The notes below the pieces were generated by a model. It was not told the DNA's origin. It saw only the letters and a list, made by a program, of their open reading frames with translations, and did no database searches. From Climacteris rufus (Eukaryota; Chordata; Aves; Passeriformes; Climacteridae), in NCBI GenBank assembly GCA_013398175.1, contig VZRZ01006460.1, positions 696,283-760,282 on the forward strand: a DNA stretch of 64,000 nt. Reading direction: 5' to 3'. Both the position numbers and the translations under genes were made by a program. Shown piece after piece: positions 26,142 through 40,200 of this stretch (position 1 is its first letter; the number at the start of each line of letters is the position of its first letter).

Positions 26142-29100
26142 CTGAGCTGCAGACAGCAGCACCAGGCAGCACCTGCCCTGGATGCAGGGTGCCACCCCGG
26201 CATTCACTGCGCTGGGAGGTTCAGGAGGTGGCAATGACAGAGACAACCGTGAAACAGACTGTAATCAAGCAATCCCACATTTGGGGACTCAGTCCACAGA
26301 GTTACAGGTTCAGGCTGTAGAACGACTGCCTCCTCCTCCTCAGGAGCTCTTTCCGAGGGAAGGTGAAGATTTAGCATGGTTCCTTCATCGTTGGAGACAG
26401 TGCTGAGAGCAGCTTGCAGCTTTCACTACGACTGCGTGAACAAGCACCCCGCAGGAGGCACTGATCAATTTATACTTCAACTACCACTTCTAACTCACTT
26501 GAGAAAACTGTTATGGTGATACATAAAACAATCAAGACCTACGTAAGCTAGTGAGCTTCAGGAGACTTAAATAAGTAATCTACTATTTGGAGACATCCTA
26601 ACTTGAACAGAAATAAAACAAACATTAACTTCATTTACTTGTCTAATGCTCATATTACAGTAATTAGGAAAGCTGGATGAACAGTTTACTGTCCTCAAAA
26701 TTCACCAGAAATGAGCAACACATCTTATGGATCAGAAAAAAAGGAAATTATGAAAAAATAACAGACTTATGGTAGAAGATTAAATATATTGACCCTTGTG
26801 GCATATGGCAAACAAGTGAGGCTCTGAAAGACAAAAAAAAAGTTAAACAGTGGTAATGTGCAGTTAGCTCACTTCCATTCTTCATTCCAGCTTCCTTACC
26901 TCACAGAAAACATACCAGAAAACAAGTAATCTTATTTAAGGCGGGTACATTTAAAAAATTATATTTTCAGATTACTCTCTGAACACTTAGGCAGTGCTTA
27001 AGACAATCTATTGCTCAAATTTCTAATAGCTTCTGTAGTTTCCAAACATAAGAGTGATAAATCTGCAACAGCTGAATGATGAGCTTGTTGCATTTCATAA
27101 TCCAGTAAATTCTGTCAATCCACCTGATATCCCAGGAATTTTAGCTACACATAATGGAGTATGATATCTTAAGACAGATCTCCACTGTGTGTACAGCACC
27201 ATCTGAAGACCTCCAAGCTAATTCTTTCTCATAACCTTATACTGCTGTCCTCCAAACATCTTTCCAGGGATACAGTATTTTTACTAAAGGAAACCGAGCT
27301 GGGTGTAAGAAAACTAAGACAAATTTTTAAGGCAAGCAGCAGAAAAAAAGCCATCCAGTTTTCATACTGATATATATATGACCTGGCAAGAGCATTTATT
27401 AGCAGACCATTAGCTGAATGCCAGAATCAAAAATCCAAAAATAATTGCTTTTCACAGAATCCTTAAGACTCAAAGCTTAAAACAAACAAGCAAAACCCTT
27501 AACACTGACAAACATCCCCCCCCCAATCTCCTTAAAATTGTAAGTGAAAGGATTAATTCTTATCTCATTTTTATGTATCAGTACCACTGATATTTGAAAA
27601 GCCTTAAGGAAGCTTTTTGTGCCACAATGAGCTATAAGAACTAATTAGTTTACTGACTAGACAGGACAAAGACAGAAGGTGCTGGCCGGAAATTTAACAA
27701 TCAAAACAAAACCAGTTTTCATCAAGTCAGTAAACAAGGAAGAGTTCTCTATCTATCAGCAAAAGCACTTTACACAGTTGTCTCCCTCCCTCATGAAAAG
27801 CTTATGCAGTCTGCATGATATCTAAACCACTGAAACAGTCGAATCTGATTACTTTTGTTTTCCACAATCCATCTGTTTTTAAGAAAGTACTTGCTCAAAG
27901 TGTTACAGAGTTTCTGTATCAGCAAAAAACAGTACTTGCAAAAGGCAGATGTTCATATCTGAATAACAATATTTCAAGTAATGACAATAAAATTTGAACA
28001 GAAGTGGGATAAATAACAGTATAAAAGTTTCACGACTCCACTAATCATATTTCTTAAACAAGAGATGATTGCTATATAACTTTACTTTAAATGAAATACA
28101 AAAATTTTTTTCTGTTTTCAGCTTTGAAAATAATCTATTTACATATTTAGAAAAAGTATGAGTTGGCAAAACTACAAAGATTTAATGTCATTCATGACAA
28201 TAATCTCAGTACACAAATTCATTAAAGCAGCAAAGTAAACCTCAAACACAAATTTACAGATACAGTATGCCACATTATGCATGTAGGGTTCAGAAATCTA
28301 TCAGTGAAATTATTCATGCCTTTAAAGTGCCCATTAAAACAGTGGAGAAAATTACTGTTACAGGAAAACACTTTGAGAATTGTCATTTCCTCCATTAAAC
28401 CAGATTGGAGAACCTTTAGCAGTCATTAAAATTAATCCAAATTTATACCTTGTTATATTAAAAAGTTCTTGGTAATTCCATCACAGTTTATTGTTAACAG
28501 ACAGTGGCTGCTGAACGTCTTACTACTGAGCACTTTTATCTAAGGATTAGTCCAGGCTGAGGGCTGGAAGACTGGGTCTCTTTTGCTCTTGTGTCTCAGC
28601 CTGAAATGTTCTTCAGGCAACCAGAAAAATTAGTTTCAGTTGTACTAGCCTCTTACAGTCATTTTCTGAAACTCGAGTGCTGTCACGCTTCAAACAACTT
28701 GAAATTTCACATGGATCTCGACATTAGACACGTCTTTTTCACCCACATGACGCTACAAGAGGGATCACTGAGAGGGTAAAGGGCACTGCTGGCCATCAGC
28801 ACGTGCATTTCACTGCAGCATGGCTTTAAAACTGCATACACCAACAATCCAGGCAATTATCACAGAATGGAAAAATACATCTACAAATACCTTGTAATGA
28901 AAAACCCTGGTAAAAGCATATAGACAGTTAAAATGTAGTTCCCACTGCAGTACAGCAGGCAAAAGAACTAAAAAAACCCACCCTAATCTTTAAGCTTATC
29001 AACCAAAATATCTTAATAGTAAGGAATTATTTTGTTTCTATATTTGATAGTGATACAACTGCTATCAGAGATTATCAGACTATAGAATTGGACATATTTC

Positions 29101-29544
29101 AAGAACACTGTTAAGAGGGTTTATAGAACAGGAAGAATTAATGCAAAAACAAGGGAAAGACTGTTAAAATTCAGAATGAAAATACTAATCAAAGGCTTTT
29201 GTACTCCAGTATCTTTAGAAAGTCAAAGAAGGTAACCAACTGGTGCAGCCCTTGGGGTAGCACATATGCACAGTTTTGTCTGGACTATTCATGGTTTCTT
29301 CTTAAAACCATTTAAAAAAAAGCTTGGAATTAAATAGTATCTCTAGCTCTATGAAAGCAATATCAACTTGCAGCTTGCATAAAACTATATCCAATACTTA
29401 AGTTCAAAAAACACAAAGCTTGTCCATTTTCAGTGGTTCACCACTGCTTAACAACCATATGAACCATAGAAATACTTGGGCAGAACCACATATAGCACTA
29501 ACTGAGAGACCAAAGACTCTCCAACCGCTGAACAAAAACCACAG

Positions 29545-30345
29545 AAAAACTTTAGTTTGGAAGTGCCTTTGGAGGTCAAGCTTTGGAAAAATAGCTGCTC
29601 ACCCTGCTCCAAAGGAGCTGCCTACACAGAGTTCAATGTGTTTGCGCTCTGGGCCTTGTCCAGTGAAGTTTGACTGTCTCCATGGGTTTCCTCTCAACCA
29701 CTTTCACTTCCCCAGCCCACCCCACTCTCCATTCCCAATGTCCCATCACACTTTCTCCTGCTGCAACTGGTAACTGTTGTTAATTTGGTAATTGCCAAAC
29801 TCCATTGCCAGTGGAAGCACGAGTGAGAGGAGCCTGGCTCCATCTACTCTACAGGCCTTCCTTGCAGGTAGTGGAAAGCTGGTATTAGATCCACCTTCAG
29901 CTTCCTCATCTTCAGGCTAAACAAGGGAGTTCCCCGACTCTCTAACACAGCATATACTCCAGCCCCTAATACTTCTACCAGCACTCTGCTGGATTATTTT
30001 CTGTTTGCTCACATTTCTTTTGTCCTGGGGTGCCAAAGAGGACATGGCACCCCCAGTGCAGCTGTACAAGTGCTGAGCCAAGAGGGGGGACAAAGGTTAG
30101 AGCAGCTCCCTGGTTGATCTTTATTTACACACCACCACACAACAGACTTTCCACCCTGTTGTTCACCATTAGCCACTTCCACAAAGCTGCTTCCCAGCCA
30201 GCCCCTAGCCTGCCCCAAGGTATGGGATTTTTCCTTCTCTGGTGCAGGACTTGTCTGTCAGCTCCAGGAGGCTCCAGCTCACCAAGATCCCTCTGAATGG
30301 CAGATCTGCCCCCCAGCCCAACTGCTCCCACCAACTTTTCCATTC
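29545..30345 (-). mobile_element. CR1 LINE fragment, antisense, old subfamily
   Basis: The plus-strand order fits the reverse complement of a CR1 3' portion: tttggaagtgcctttggagg, gggccttgtccagtgaagtt, aggagcctggctccatctac, atcttcaggctaaacaaggg, then gtacaagtgctgagccaaga, ttcccagccagcccctagcc, ggtgcaggacttgtctgtca and aagatccctctgaatggcag. It includes part of the RT-proximal coding region. Many small indels indicate great age. Confidence 0.85.
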
Positions 30346-33300
30346 AGTCACAGACACTCATTAAGGGTTTCATCAGTCACATGCATATGATCAAACTGTA
30401 GGGTACAGAGAGCTGCAGCTGAAAGTCAAGGATACAAACTGTATTTCCTTACCATTGAAGCAAGCGTATTTTCTACTGACTCATGCTTTAATAAGCATTG
30501 CTTTTAACTGCTATAGCCAAAAAGAAGTCTTCTCAAAATTTAGTATAAATACTACTTTCCACATTGTTCCCAGAATGACTAAGACTCTGCATGCATACAT
30601 AAATCTGCTCACTGATGGGTATTTCTAACCCATATTATAAATAAGTTCTTGTGTGGTATGCCTTCAGCATGAAGGAGCTTTTGTTGATGAAATAGAAATA
30701 TTTTGAACACTTTAAAACCAATTTCTCCACTATTCAGAAACATTATTTACAGCTGATTGCTATAATTTCTCAGCTATTTTAAGACCTGCCTCTAAATGAC
30801 TTAGTTCACCTAAATTCACTGTTCTTATTCTTGTTGTATAAAAACACTGATAATTGGAACTATCAAGGACTTAAGGAAGACTCTTGCTGACTACCACAGT
30901 TCAGTGACAGCCTTTTTGAGAACATAGCTTGAAATACTGGTATGGCATCAAGATATTTATTTTTCTTTTTCATTTTACACATTGCCACAGTAAAAATATT
31001 CTTGCTATTAAACACTTAGGTTACTTGAGCATTTTGAAAGACTATGGTATATAATACAAATCCACCAGTGAAGAGGAAACACAAGTTTACTAAACTCTTC
31101 AGACTATCTTCATATATGACTAACTACCAGGTACGGAGAGACAGTACCTTAGAACAGTTTTGACTTAATGTAGCAGAAGCTACAGAAATTTGTGAAAATA
31201 TTCATCATCTTACTGATAGCAAAGTAACAACATTCAACATAAAAGAACATTTTGAAAACTGTACACTTTTCAGATTATCTATCAAATCAAAAAGGCCTTT
31301 TCTCCCTGTTTTCTTAGAGTATACACAAGGAAGCCATACCTTACCAACATTATGTTCACTTATTAAACGTACTCACAAACCAGAAGTTTCACTTTAAGTA
31401 CACAGTTTCCTTAACACCACCTCCCTTCATTTCTAGGTCACCAGTTTACCTGGAAAAGGTTCAGGCAAAGACAATCATCAAGATAGACTACTTACTTTTA
31501 AAAATTCAAACATGAAAATGCATGCATCCTACAAGATTTAAGCTTTCTCCATAGTCAAAAAGCAGGTGATCTCAGGAAGTATTGTCACTTAGGCTAAAAA
31601 GAAAGCTCTAATGACAAAAAAGTATAATCCATTTCTGAAACACAAAACCCACAGGCTGTGTAGGAATTAAGCAGCAGGGCTTGTTACAGACTTTCCTGAG
31701 TAAGTCAAAGGGAAAAGGACCCCTGACAATTTTATCCATCCTCCAGCTCTCTGCTCCACGTCTAGGTAGCCTCGGTATTTTGATTTCTTCATCTCTAATT
31801 ATGCTCTCTTTATATACATGAAAATAGAGAAGCATAACACCATGGAACTTTCTAACCCACTTTGCTTTCCCTTTACTATGCTTTTTCTAAAAGAAAGCTT
31901 TTCTTAAAAGGAACCTTTATATTAATGCATATTAATAAATTCAGGAGTTTCCTAGCAGAAAGTAACTTAGAAACATTTCAAATTGCAAAACAAAAACGCC
32001 TCAACAACTAAAGAAAGTTCATTTTAAAAGTGAAGTCCGTTTTCTACTCTGAATTTTACTTTGACCTTACACACCTTTCAGGAAATGACATATTTTGAGA
32101 GCGAGGGGAGGAAGAAAAGCAGAAGGCAGCAAAAAGAGGTCTCAAAGTTTGCTCTTCAGAGTGCAATGGTTTCCATTAGGCACAGGGACATCTAACACAA
32201 GACAGTGAAAAAGCCAGGAACACTACCTCTGTCTACCCATCTCCAGGCAACCTCCTCTCACAGCCTAAGCTTCAGTAGGACTGTGAATGGTGTGTCACCC
32301 CTTCTGCTTTCCTTCCTTCTCTGCCTTCATGCAGTTCATGTCCTCCTTTGAGACCCACTGGTTCTCACTGGTCTCCGACAGAGCAGCCTTGCTCTGGCCT
32401 CTTGTTTGAGAGCAGAGAAGAGAAAGCCAACGGGGGAATGCAGGCTGCCATCAAATCCCCACCTTTGTGCTGCAATAAAGGGCAGCTATTCAAGTAGCCA
32501 CCAGGCCAGCACAGAGGAGTAACAAAGCCAAAAGCAGTTTCAGAGGCACGGTAGTTCAGACTCGCAATACTGCACCCATACAAGTGGAGCATTGGCTTAG
32601 TCATTTGTGCAGAAAGGGTAAGAAGCCTGTAAACACTGCAGAATGAACACTGAAGTCCAGGTCATGATCCATTACCAGAAAAACCACCATAACTAACCAA
32701 ACCCCAAACAAAATCCACCATCATGGAAAAAAAACCAAAAAGCAAAATCCCCAGGAAGGCCTGCTCTGATGCAGATGATTCCTTCTGCAAGTCCAGCCTG
32801 CCTGAAGCCAGGCCCTGCTCAGCACCAAAGCAGCACTGGGCTGACTTTGTGCAGGGCTATCTGAATCTGTCAATCTGTCTAAATTGCATCCCCTCAGTTC
32901 CGTGGTATCAGCAACTCCCGTGTCTGGTGTGTGCCAGGCTACCTTAACTCCTGAATAAGCAGGTACTGACACTATAAGGCAACTTGATGCATTTTGAGAA
33001 ATTTCTAACTACCAGCCCAGGAAGGTAAGGATTGGGTTTTTAAAACTTTTTTTAACCAATACACTAATTTTCAAAGCTCAAATTAATTATTTAGTCTTCC
33101 TTCACTGTTAACCAGACCTCCACAGATTGAACATGGAAAGAACTCCCCATTTTGGTAGCAAAACAGGGAAGAAGTAAACAAGATAGCTTTGTGATTTAAA
33201 AAATAATTGCTTTTACATTCATTCTCCTGATAAACTCCAGAAGATTTTCTAAGCATATATTGCTTCAATAAATTTCAAATGATGAGTTGAAATCACAGAG

Positions 33301-36300
33301 ATTTGTTCAGCTACTAAAGCATGCTCACCGTGATGTAAAGAACAGCATTGCTTCCATCAGTTCTCTATGAAGAGGAGAAACACACCTATCAAAGCTGGGT
33401 GGGTCAAGTGTTCACAGCACAAGAGATGCTGATATTGTAAGACGCTTCCTTTTTCATGGTTCAAACATTTCCAAACAGAAATGCGATATTTGAGAAGAAA
33501 CACAACTTCTGCCTCTCAAAAACCCAAGAATAATTTAGATAAAATTTAGAACTAAATGCAAGACAACACAGGCCTGATTCTGTCAGTAAGGCAAGAAAGA
33601 GATCACATGCATTAAAAGATAAAATATTTTATATTCTGAATGCTTGCAGGATATTTCTCCTTTAAAAGAACAATTCAATATGGCCACAATTTCGCTAAGC
33701 CCTACAGCATGAATGAGCATTACATTCTTTTTCCGTAATATTTTCAGTAAAATAATGACTTCATTATATTTTATAATATATAAAAGAAACCTTAAAATAG
33801 TTTATTTCTCCCAGTCATGTACCAGAAATACCAAGTTTAGTCTTCACTGGTTATAAAGGATGCCTGTGAAAATTTCAGGGTACAGTTGCTTCTCTTAGTC
33901 CACAACTGATAAAAAGCAGATGTGCTGAATCTAAATCCTCTCATTTATCAGAACCATTATATACTGAAGTTACAGATATTAATTCTTTGAACCATGCAAA
34001 AAATACAGCTCTCCCCTTAGAAACAGTTGGGATTTCATTTGTTTGATCCTGAGTCATCAGTAGGCCCATAGAGTCTTACAGTTTCAAAGCCAAAAGCCTT
34101 TATTTTACTACACAAAAGGCAAGAAGAAAAAAAACCCACCCACTTGAAAATCCTCTTTATCCATGATAAAAAAGGCCATAACTCTATTAAAGCAAAAACA
34201 GTAGTAACATTTTCCATGAATTCTGACCAAAGAATTTTAACAATTCTTACAAAGGAACAAAGGTCAGTATAGCTACATAGTCTGCTTTTATCACTTCCCT
34301 ACCACAGTCACGACGCTGGTCAAAAATTTACCTGTCTCAAAGAACTGTCCTAGCTACGAAATATCTGGTTTATCAATCAGAAATTGTCTGTGAAGAGCAA
34401 GAAAAACCACAGCACAAAATGGAGGAGTATGTTTTCTTTCCTGATTTGGTAGCAGATTAACATAAAAGCAGAAATGGTGGGAGGAGGGATGGAAGGGTTG
34501 ATATGAATAACCACGAGCTGTTACCAGCACAACATTTTCCCACAAATTCACTATTACAGCTCTTCCCTTCAAAGCCATCTCCAGGCAACTGAGCAGTTTC
34601 ACACGTTACCTGTTCAAGTAGCTGCTTCTCAGCAGAAACATTTATACCAAATTACACATTACTTGATAGCTACATTTCTCCAAACAAGCAAAATTCGATC
34701 TTTTTTAAATGTAAGTTCAATACGTCCTCTAAGTAATGCTATCATTTGTTAAACAAGTAACACTTTCTATATTTAAAAACTGAAGAAAATTGTTTGAAGT
34801 TTCACAGAAAAAAGTCTGCAGATGTATCTTTACTTACAAAGCAGTTATCACAAATGTTACTTTCTTTTCTTTTTTGTGGTCATTCATTCTGTTTCACAAA
34901 GTGGTTTAAAATTATTACATCTCAAACGAAAGCCTATAAAAACATATTGAAAGATACAACATGCTTAAAAAGAGTTTTCTTGGTTTCACAAGCTTTTCTT
35001 GTTTCTCTTTTATGAAGAGTTGAGAAATTAAAATTAGCATTTGAAAGTATTCAAAAGATTGCTTAAACTTCTCATTTAGGGGTCAGATTCCACAGGTGCA
35101 ATTTCTCATTAAGTACAGGGAAATCTTGAAATCAGCTTTGCTAGGCAACCTCTGTTCTTAATGTTATACAGCAAAACAGAAAAGTTCTGTTATCCCTATA
35201 AATGAAGATATTCTTAGACAAATAATCAATTAAAAAATAAACTCTAAGATAAGCACAAAAAAAAGCATGCTGCTTATCTGTCTTCTTACCTTACATATTG
35301 AGAGAATCGAGGTTCTATAACTTCTGGTTAAAAGAACCTGTACTGTTTCATCATTTAGTCAACTCTTCTGTCATTATTATACTCATATTGTAACTCTATA
35401 CTCAGTGTAACTCATGTTAGAGGTCTTTTAGTTTTAACTTTCAAAAGCATGAATAAAAAAAGCACATAAAGTGCACTGCTGGGAATGTACTGGGAGTACT
35501 GAGACAAGGTGACAGAATTTCTTCTTGCAATAAAGAAAATAATGTTTGAAATAGAAAACAAAATTATGCTGGCACAGCTTTTTGCTTCTTAAACTAAACT
35601 GCTTGCAAGACAAATACTATTACAGCAAAATACTTTTTTTCCCATACACTTATTAAAATTGCAGCTTAAATTAACTTGTAATGATACCAGCTCTAGGGAA
35701 ACATCTATTTTTTAGACAGATTTTGACTTTCACTGGACCAGAACTCTTATTTACCATTACTTCACACAAGTGAACATAGTATCAGTCAGTTTGCTGACAT
35801 TTATACAATAAAGACTCTCTCAAGAAGTATTTAGAATTGAACTAGATAAAGTGCAATTTCTTACTTGATAAATTTTGCAGGTGTGCACGGCCTTCCTCAA
35901 GGTCTTACCACTCAAATGGCAAATTAAGATGATCCCTCAACTTCTAACTCTCCTCCAATTAAATAAAAAATAGAAGCCAGAGTTTCTAAAAAGCACTCAT
36001 CTTCAAAATTATCACAGAGTGCCTTTAGTATGAAAGGCAGTGCCACTAAACAACAATGAAAAAACATGCAAAATCCACCACACACTCACTAAATACACAC
36101 ATTACGCCAAAACTAACTTGGAACCTTCTTGTCTAAACCAAAAGCCAGGTTCAAGTCTTCTTACAATCCAAGGTTCTTCTGTTTCATTTATTTTTTCTTA
36201 TACACACATGGGAAGATGTTAATTCTAAGTGTTCAGTATTTTGTATTCAACACAGAATAAACATCTTCATGCTTCATGCAGTAAAATGCTTTCATAAAAT

Positions 36301-37118
36301 AAATTTAGTAGCGAGAATATAAATGACAGCTTCAGGAGATGAGAAAAATGCAACAAAACTGGCATGATCACCCATTTCAGAGAGCAACTGCTGAAATACA
36401 GAAGCTTTTCAACTTACAGGACTCTAAGAACCATGATAAGGAAGACACTACAAGCAAAAGTTTTATTTTGCACTGCAATATAGACTCATGTCATCTGTGC
36501 AAAGTAAGAACAGTAATTATTTTTAAGATCCTTTTCTGAATAATTTTGCTGACTTTTTCAAGTCAATACTTCTTTATGCAGAAGTCTTCGTGAAAGCCAT
36601 AAAGTAATTAAAAAAAAACAAAAAGGCAGAGAGAAAAGTAAAATTATTAAATCTACTGGGCAAGTTTTTTGAAAGTTTACTTGGATTGTTTACCAGTGAC
36701 AACCCATAAGCATTAACTAGAGGAGGCAATCTCTTTTCTTTATGGTTCAAGATAGCTAATACTGAACACCTACACCCCAGGTGTCTCACAAATAAAGACC
36801 ATCATTTGCACAGAAGTACACCAGACAATATTTATCTATCTATTTTGATTTGTTGATAGTTTTGGTTTGTTAAAACAGAGTCACAACCCAGTCTAATTCC
36901 TTAAATAACTCAAAGCACATTTGAATTATCAGCAAAATGATGACTTTAATCAAAAAAAACCAAAAACCCACCAAAACCATCAATGCTTTCCGTGACAGTA
37001 GACAAGAATTCTGCAGAACAATGACATTTTATATCCCATACCACAACTAAAATATGAAGGAATTATTTACTAGCTTGCTAGACCTGAATATAATTAATAC
37101 TTGATGTGTTGTATTTAC

Positions 37119-37281
37119 CATTCTGTAACCCCATCCACAGTTGTTTATGATCCTTTTTTTGCATCTCATTGATGACTTGACTTTTGTGCTTTAAAGCATC
37201 TGCTTCTTTTATACAAGCCATAAAATGAGCTTCAATCACATCCTTAGAATGGCAGTGTAGAAGATCCTTTTCTGGAAAATT
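37119..37281 (-). CDS. ATG5: ATG5 coding exon 5 (residues 106-159, contains Lys130)
   Basis: The exon encodes NFPEKDLLHCHSKDVIEAHF, then MACIKEADALKHKSQVINEM, and ends KDHKQLWMGLQN plus the first base of an Asp codon. Counting from the start Met puts the lysine of ACIKEAD at residue 130, the known isopeptide acceptor for ATG12; its codon is at plus-strand 37207-37209. The exon covers the linker and the beginning of the helix-rich domain. The acceptor is tctcttcatag and the donor gtaaatac. Length is 163 nt, phase 0 in and phase 1 out. Confidence 0.98.
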
Positions 37282-40200
37282 CTATGAAGAGAAATGATAG
37301 ATCAAGAGAAATAAATGTATCATATACCTCGGATGATGAAGAATAAATGATAATTTTTAACAGGCATATATTTATGCAAAAGAAGCACACTGGAATCTCC
37401 TACTTACAGAAGAATGTAACAACCATTCTCTCACTCTGCTGACAAGAAACAGGTTGCAGTGAAAATGTTTCAGGAAAAATAAAAGCTCAACAATTTTCTG
37501 CAAAACCAGAATTTTAACATGTTTTCAAGAAGATGCTCAATTATCAGGCAATAAACAGGAGAAAACAGTAAGTGACAACCACCTAATTTATATTGGGCCT
37601 CTATGACATTTTATCACAAATGTCTATGCAGGCCCTTGAAAAACATTTCCTCCAAGCAGAATCATCCACACAAATAACTACAGCATATCTGCCACTTCCA
37701 AGCATTTTTCCTTAGAGATACTGGAAATCTTTTCCAGCTCCAATTTCACCTAATCCATGTGACTATTGCTAGCCTGTGTGACTTGATTTTATACCCCTTT
37801 TATTTGGTTAAAGATGGCACACTGCATTCAGCATTGCAGATGCACAGGTACCATTCCTCAGTTCACTCTTATCCCTTCAGTAAATGACAACTACCTCTCT
37901 TAATTAGTTTATTAAAGAATTACAGTAATAAATCTCATTCACATACAAAAAAGATTTATTTGGAAATTAACTCATCAGAAGTCCAGCATTATAGAGGTCA
38001 TAGTTGTTCTTCCTCTAATTTTTCTTTTATCAACACTTACTATCACTTGCTATTTTATAATAACACAAGCACTCATTAGAACAAATCCACTGCCTTTAGT
38101 TTTCAGAAGTTTTAAAACCCAATCTGTCTTATTCACTCGTTATTCATCTTACTTCCACAGTTGCTTATGACTGTGTTGAATGGAGCAAATCTCAGAGCCA
38201 AACCAGAGTGGCAGCATCATCAGTACTCCTCTTCATAATAAGGGCTGCTACATTTTTATACTTTAATTCTATTACTTTAATGCTATTCCACCAGAGGCCC
38301 TTTCCTCTTAACCCACTACAAATTGGAACTTCAGAAAGCTTTTGTGAGGGACTGTCAAAACCATTTTGGAAATACAAGTACATATAATGGCACATTTTTC
38401 AAAGGCTTTTACAACATAGTTAACAAGTCGAAGTAGGAGCAATCTAATGCTGGAAAAAAAAAAAACATACCTTCATTCCCCACATAAACCCAGGAAAAAT
38501 AGTGAAGACTGCTTCAAAATACAGAAACCCAAAATATCAAAAACCCACTATTAGTAGGGCAATGTGAAAGGGAATTGGGAATTGCCTTATGTGGAGGAAA
38601 TTCGGAGGACAACTGTGATAGTTCTCTTCTCGTTAGGTTATTGAAAAGAGTTGAAAATTAAATAATGGAATTTCATATGATTCCTCCTTATGACAGTGAG
38701 AACCCAAACTCTGAAAACTGTGGATCAAAAGGATGAGTATTTTCCAAAAACAGGGACATAAAGAAAAGATTGCTAATATATTTTCCACCAGAGATAATAC
38801 GGTTTGGTGTTGAACTTGCAAAGGGAGTGCTGCTGTTAGGACTCATGTAGGCTAATATGACTAGAAATCTAAGGGCAGAGGTAAATCTAGCTTCTCATAT
38901 GAAAATGGGCAAGTATAAAGACATTAAAGAAGACAGAACAATTAGGAAAGTTCTTCTGGGGCGGACCTTGCTCCTGTTCTACCCCACAAAGCTGAGTGTC
39001 TCAGCATAATCGGGCCCAAGATTACTAGGAAAACATTACTGGGATTGTTACTTGCCAATTGACATCTGCATAGGCCTGTAAAATACTACAATACTTTCAG
39101 AAGTTCCATTTATTTGCTCAAATAAAAATGTAAAGTCTCATAACCAATCCAGAAGAAACAAATAAACAGAAATAGCATACTTAAGGATCAAAAGAGTTCT
39201 TTACATGCAAGAATCAAAGTGAGACACTGGCATCCCTCAAAACAAAGGAAGAAACAGAGGTATGTACCTAATGTCAAGTAATACAAGAAACTAGAAACTG
39301 ACTTTCATAGTTAAAAACTGATTTTTTAGCTAAGTCTATGAAAACAACAGTTTCGTTAAAACAACTGTTTTGCCACACATATGTCTAAATACTGAACTGC
39401 AGTATTTTTTGGACATCCTACTCTCTCTACATGTAGACATCTTCCTGCTGACTTCCTTTCAATGAATTTCAAATTGCAGGGAATGTCACTCCCTGGGGAT
39501 ATGTTCCAGGAATCATACACAGTGTAATCTGCAGAACAACAAGGAGCTATCTAAACTGCTCAAAGCTAGCTAAGCTAGTGTCAAGACTCCAACCACAGCA
39601 GTAGAACTAGGTGTGGCATGATTCATTTTCCCAGCTTCTAAGAAGTAACACTGTGAAAGACTGGAAAATACTTTTGGAATCTGTGCTGTCTACTCTCCTC
39701 TTTAGCAGGAAAGCACTGACACATTTCTATGAAGTACTGTGAGTAGAAGCTGAAAAACCTAAACATAAAAATGACAACTTAGAAAAAACCACTGTGCATC
39801 TACAAGAAGCATATGAAACAGTTTCACCTACGTGAGACTGCCAACAGAAAATATGGCATCCCCACTGATTCATCAATCAGGGCACAAAATAGTAAGTTTC
39901 ATACTTAAATACAGATAATGTGTGCTTGTTTTTTGGTTTTTTTTTCTTTTAATTCTACTTGCCTTCCTTCTACTGGAAGAAATATTGATCAATCATAAAT
40001 AACTTTATTCAGTTCCCTGAAGAAAGGGACAATTGTAAACAAACTGGGAGCCACCCCTGGCTATACAACTGGGAGATTTGCAAAAAGTTTTAACAGATGC
40101 CATAAGCAGCTTTAATTCAAGTACTCTTACTGGTGATGTCTTACTCCCCTCGTGTTCTGTATCCTTGAAAGAAAGTTACTAAGGGCTGACTCTGATTAGA

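Larger units (their letters stand above)
24766..37118 (-). other. ATG5 intron 5
   Basis: A 12.4-kb intron. It holds a perfect 19-bp direct duplication (25444-25481), a hairpin with a neighbouring CpG-richer patch (26116-26460) and a diverged antisense CR1 (29545-30345). A moderately GC-rich stretch at about 32220-32950 could not be assigned to any family. The rest is AT-rich without recognisable features. Confidence 0.9.
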
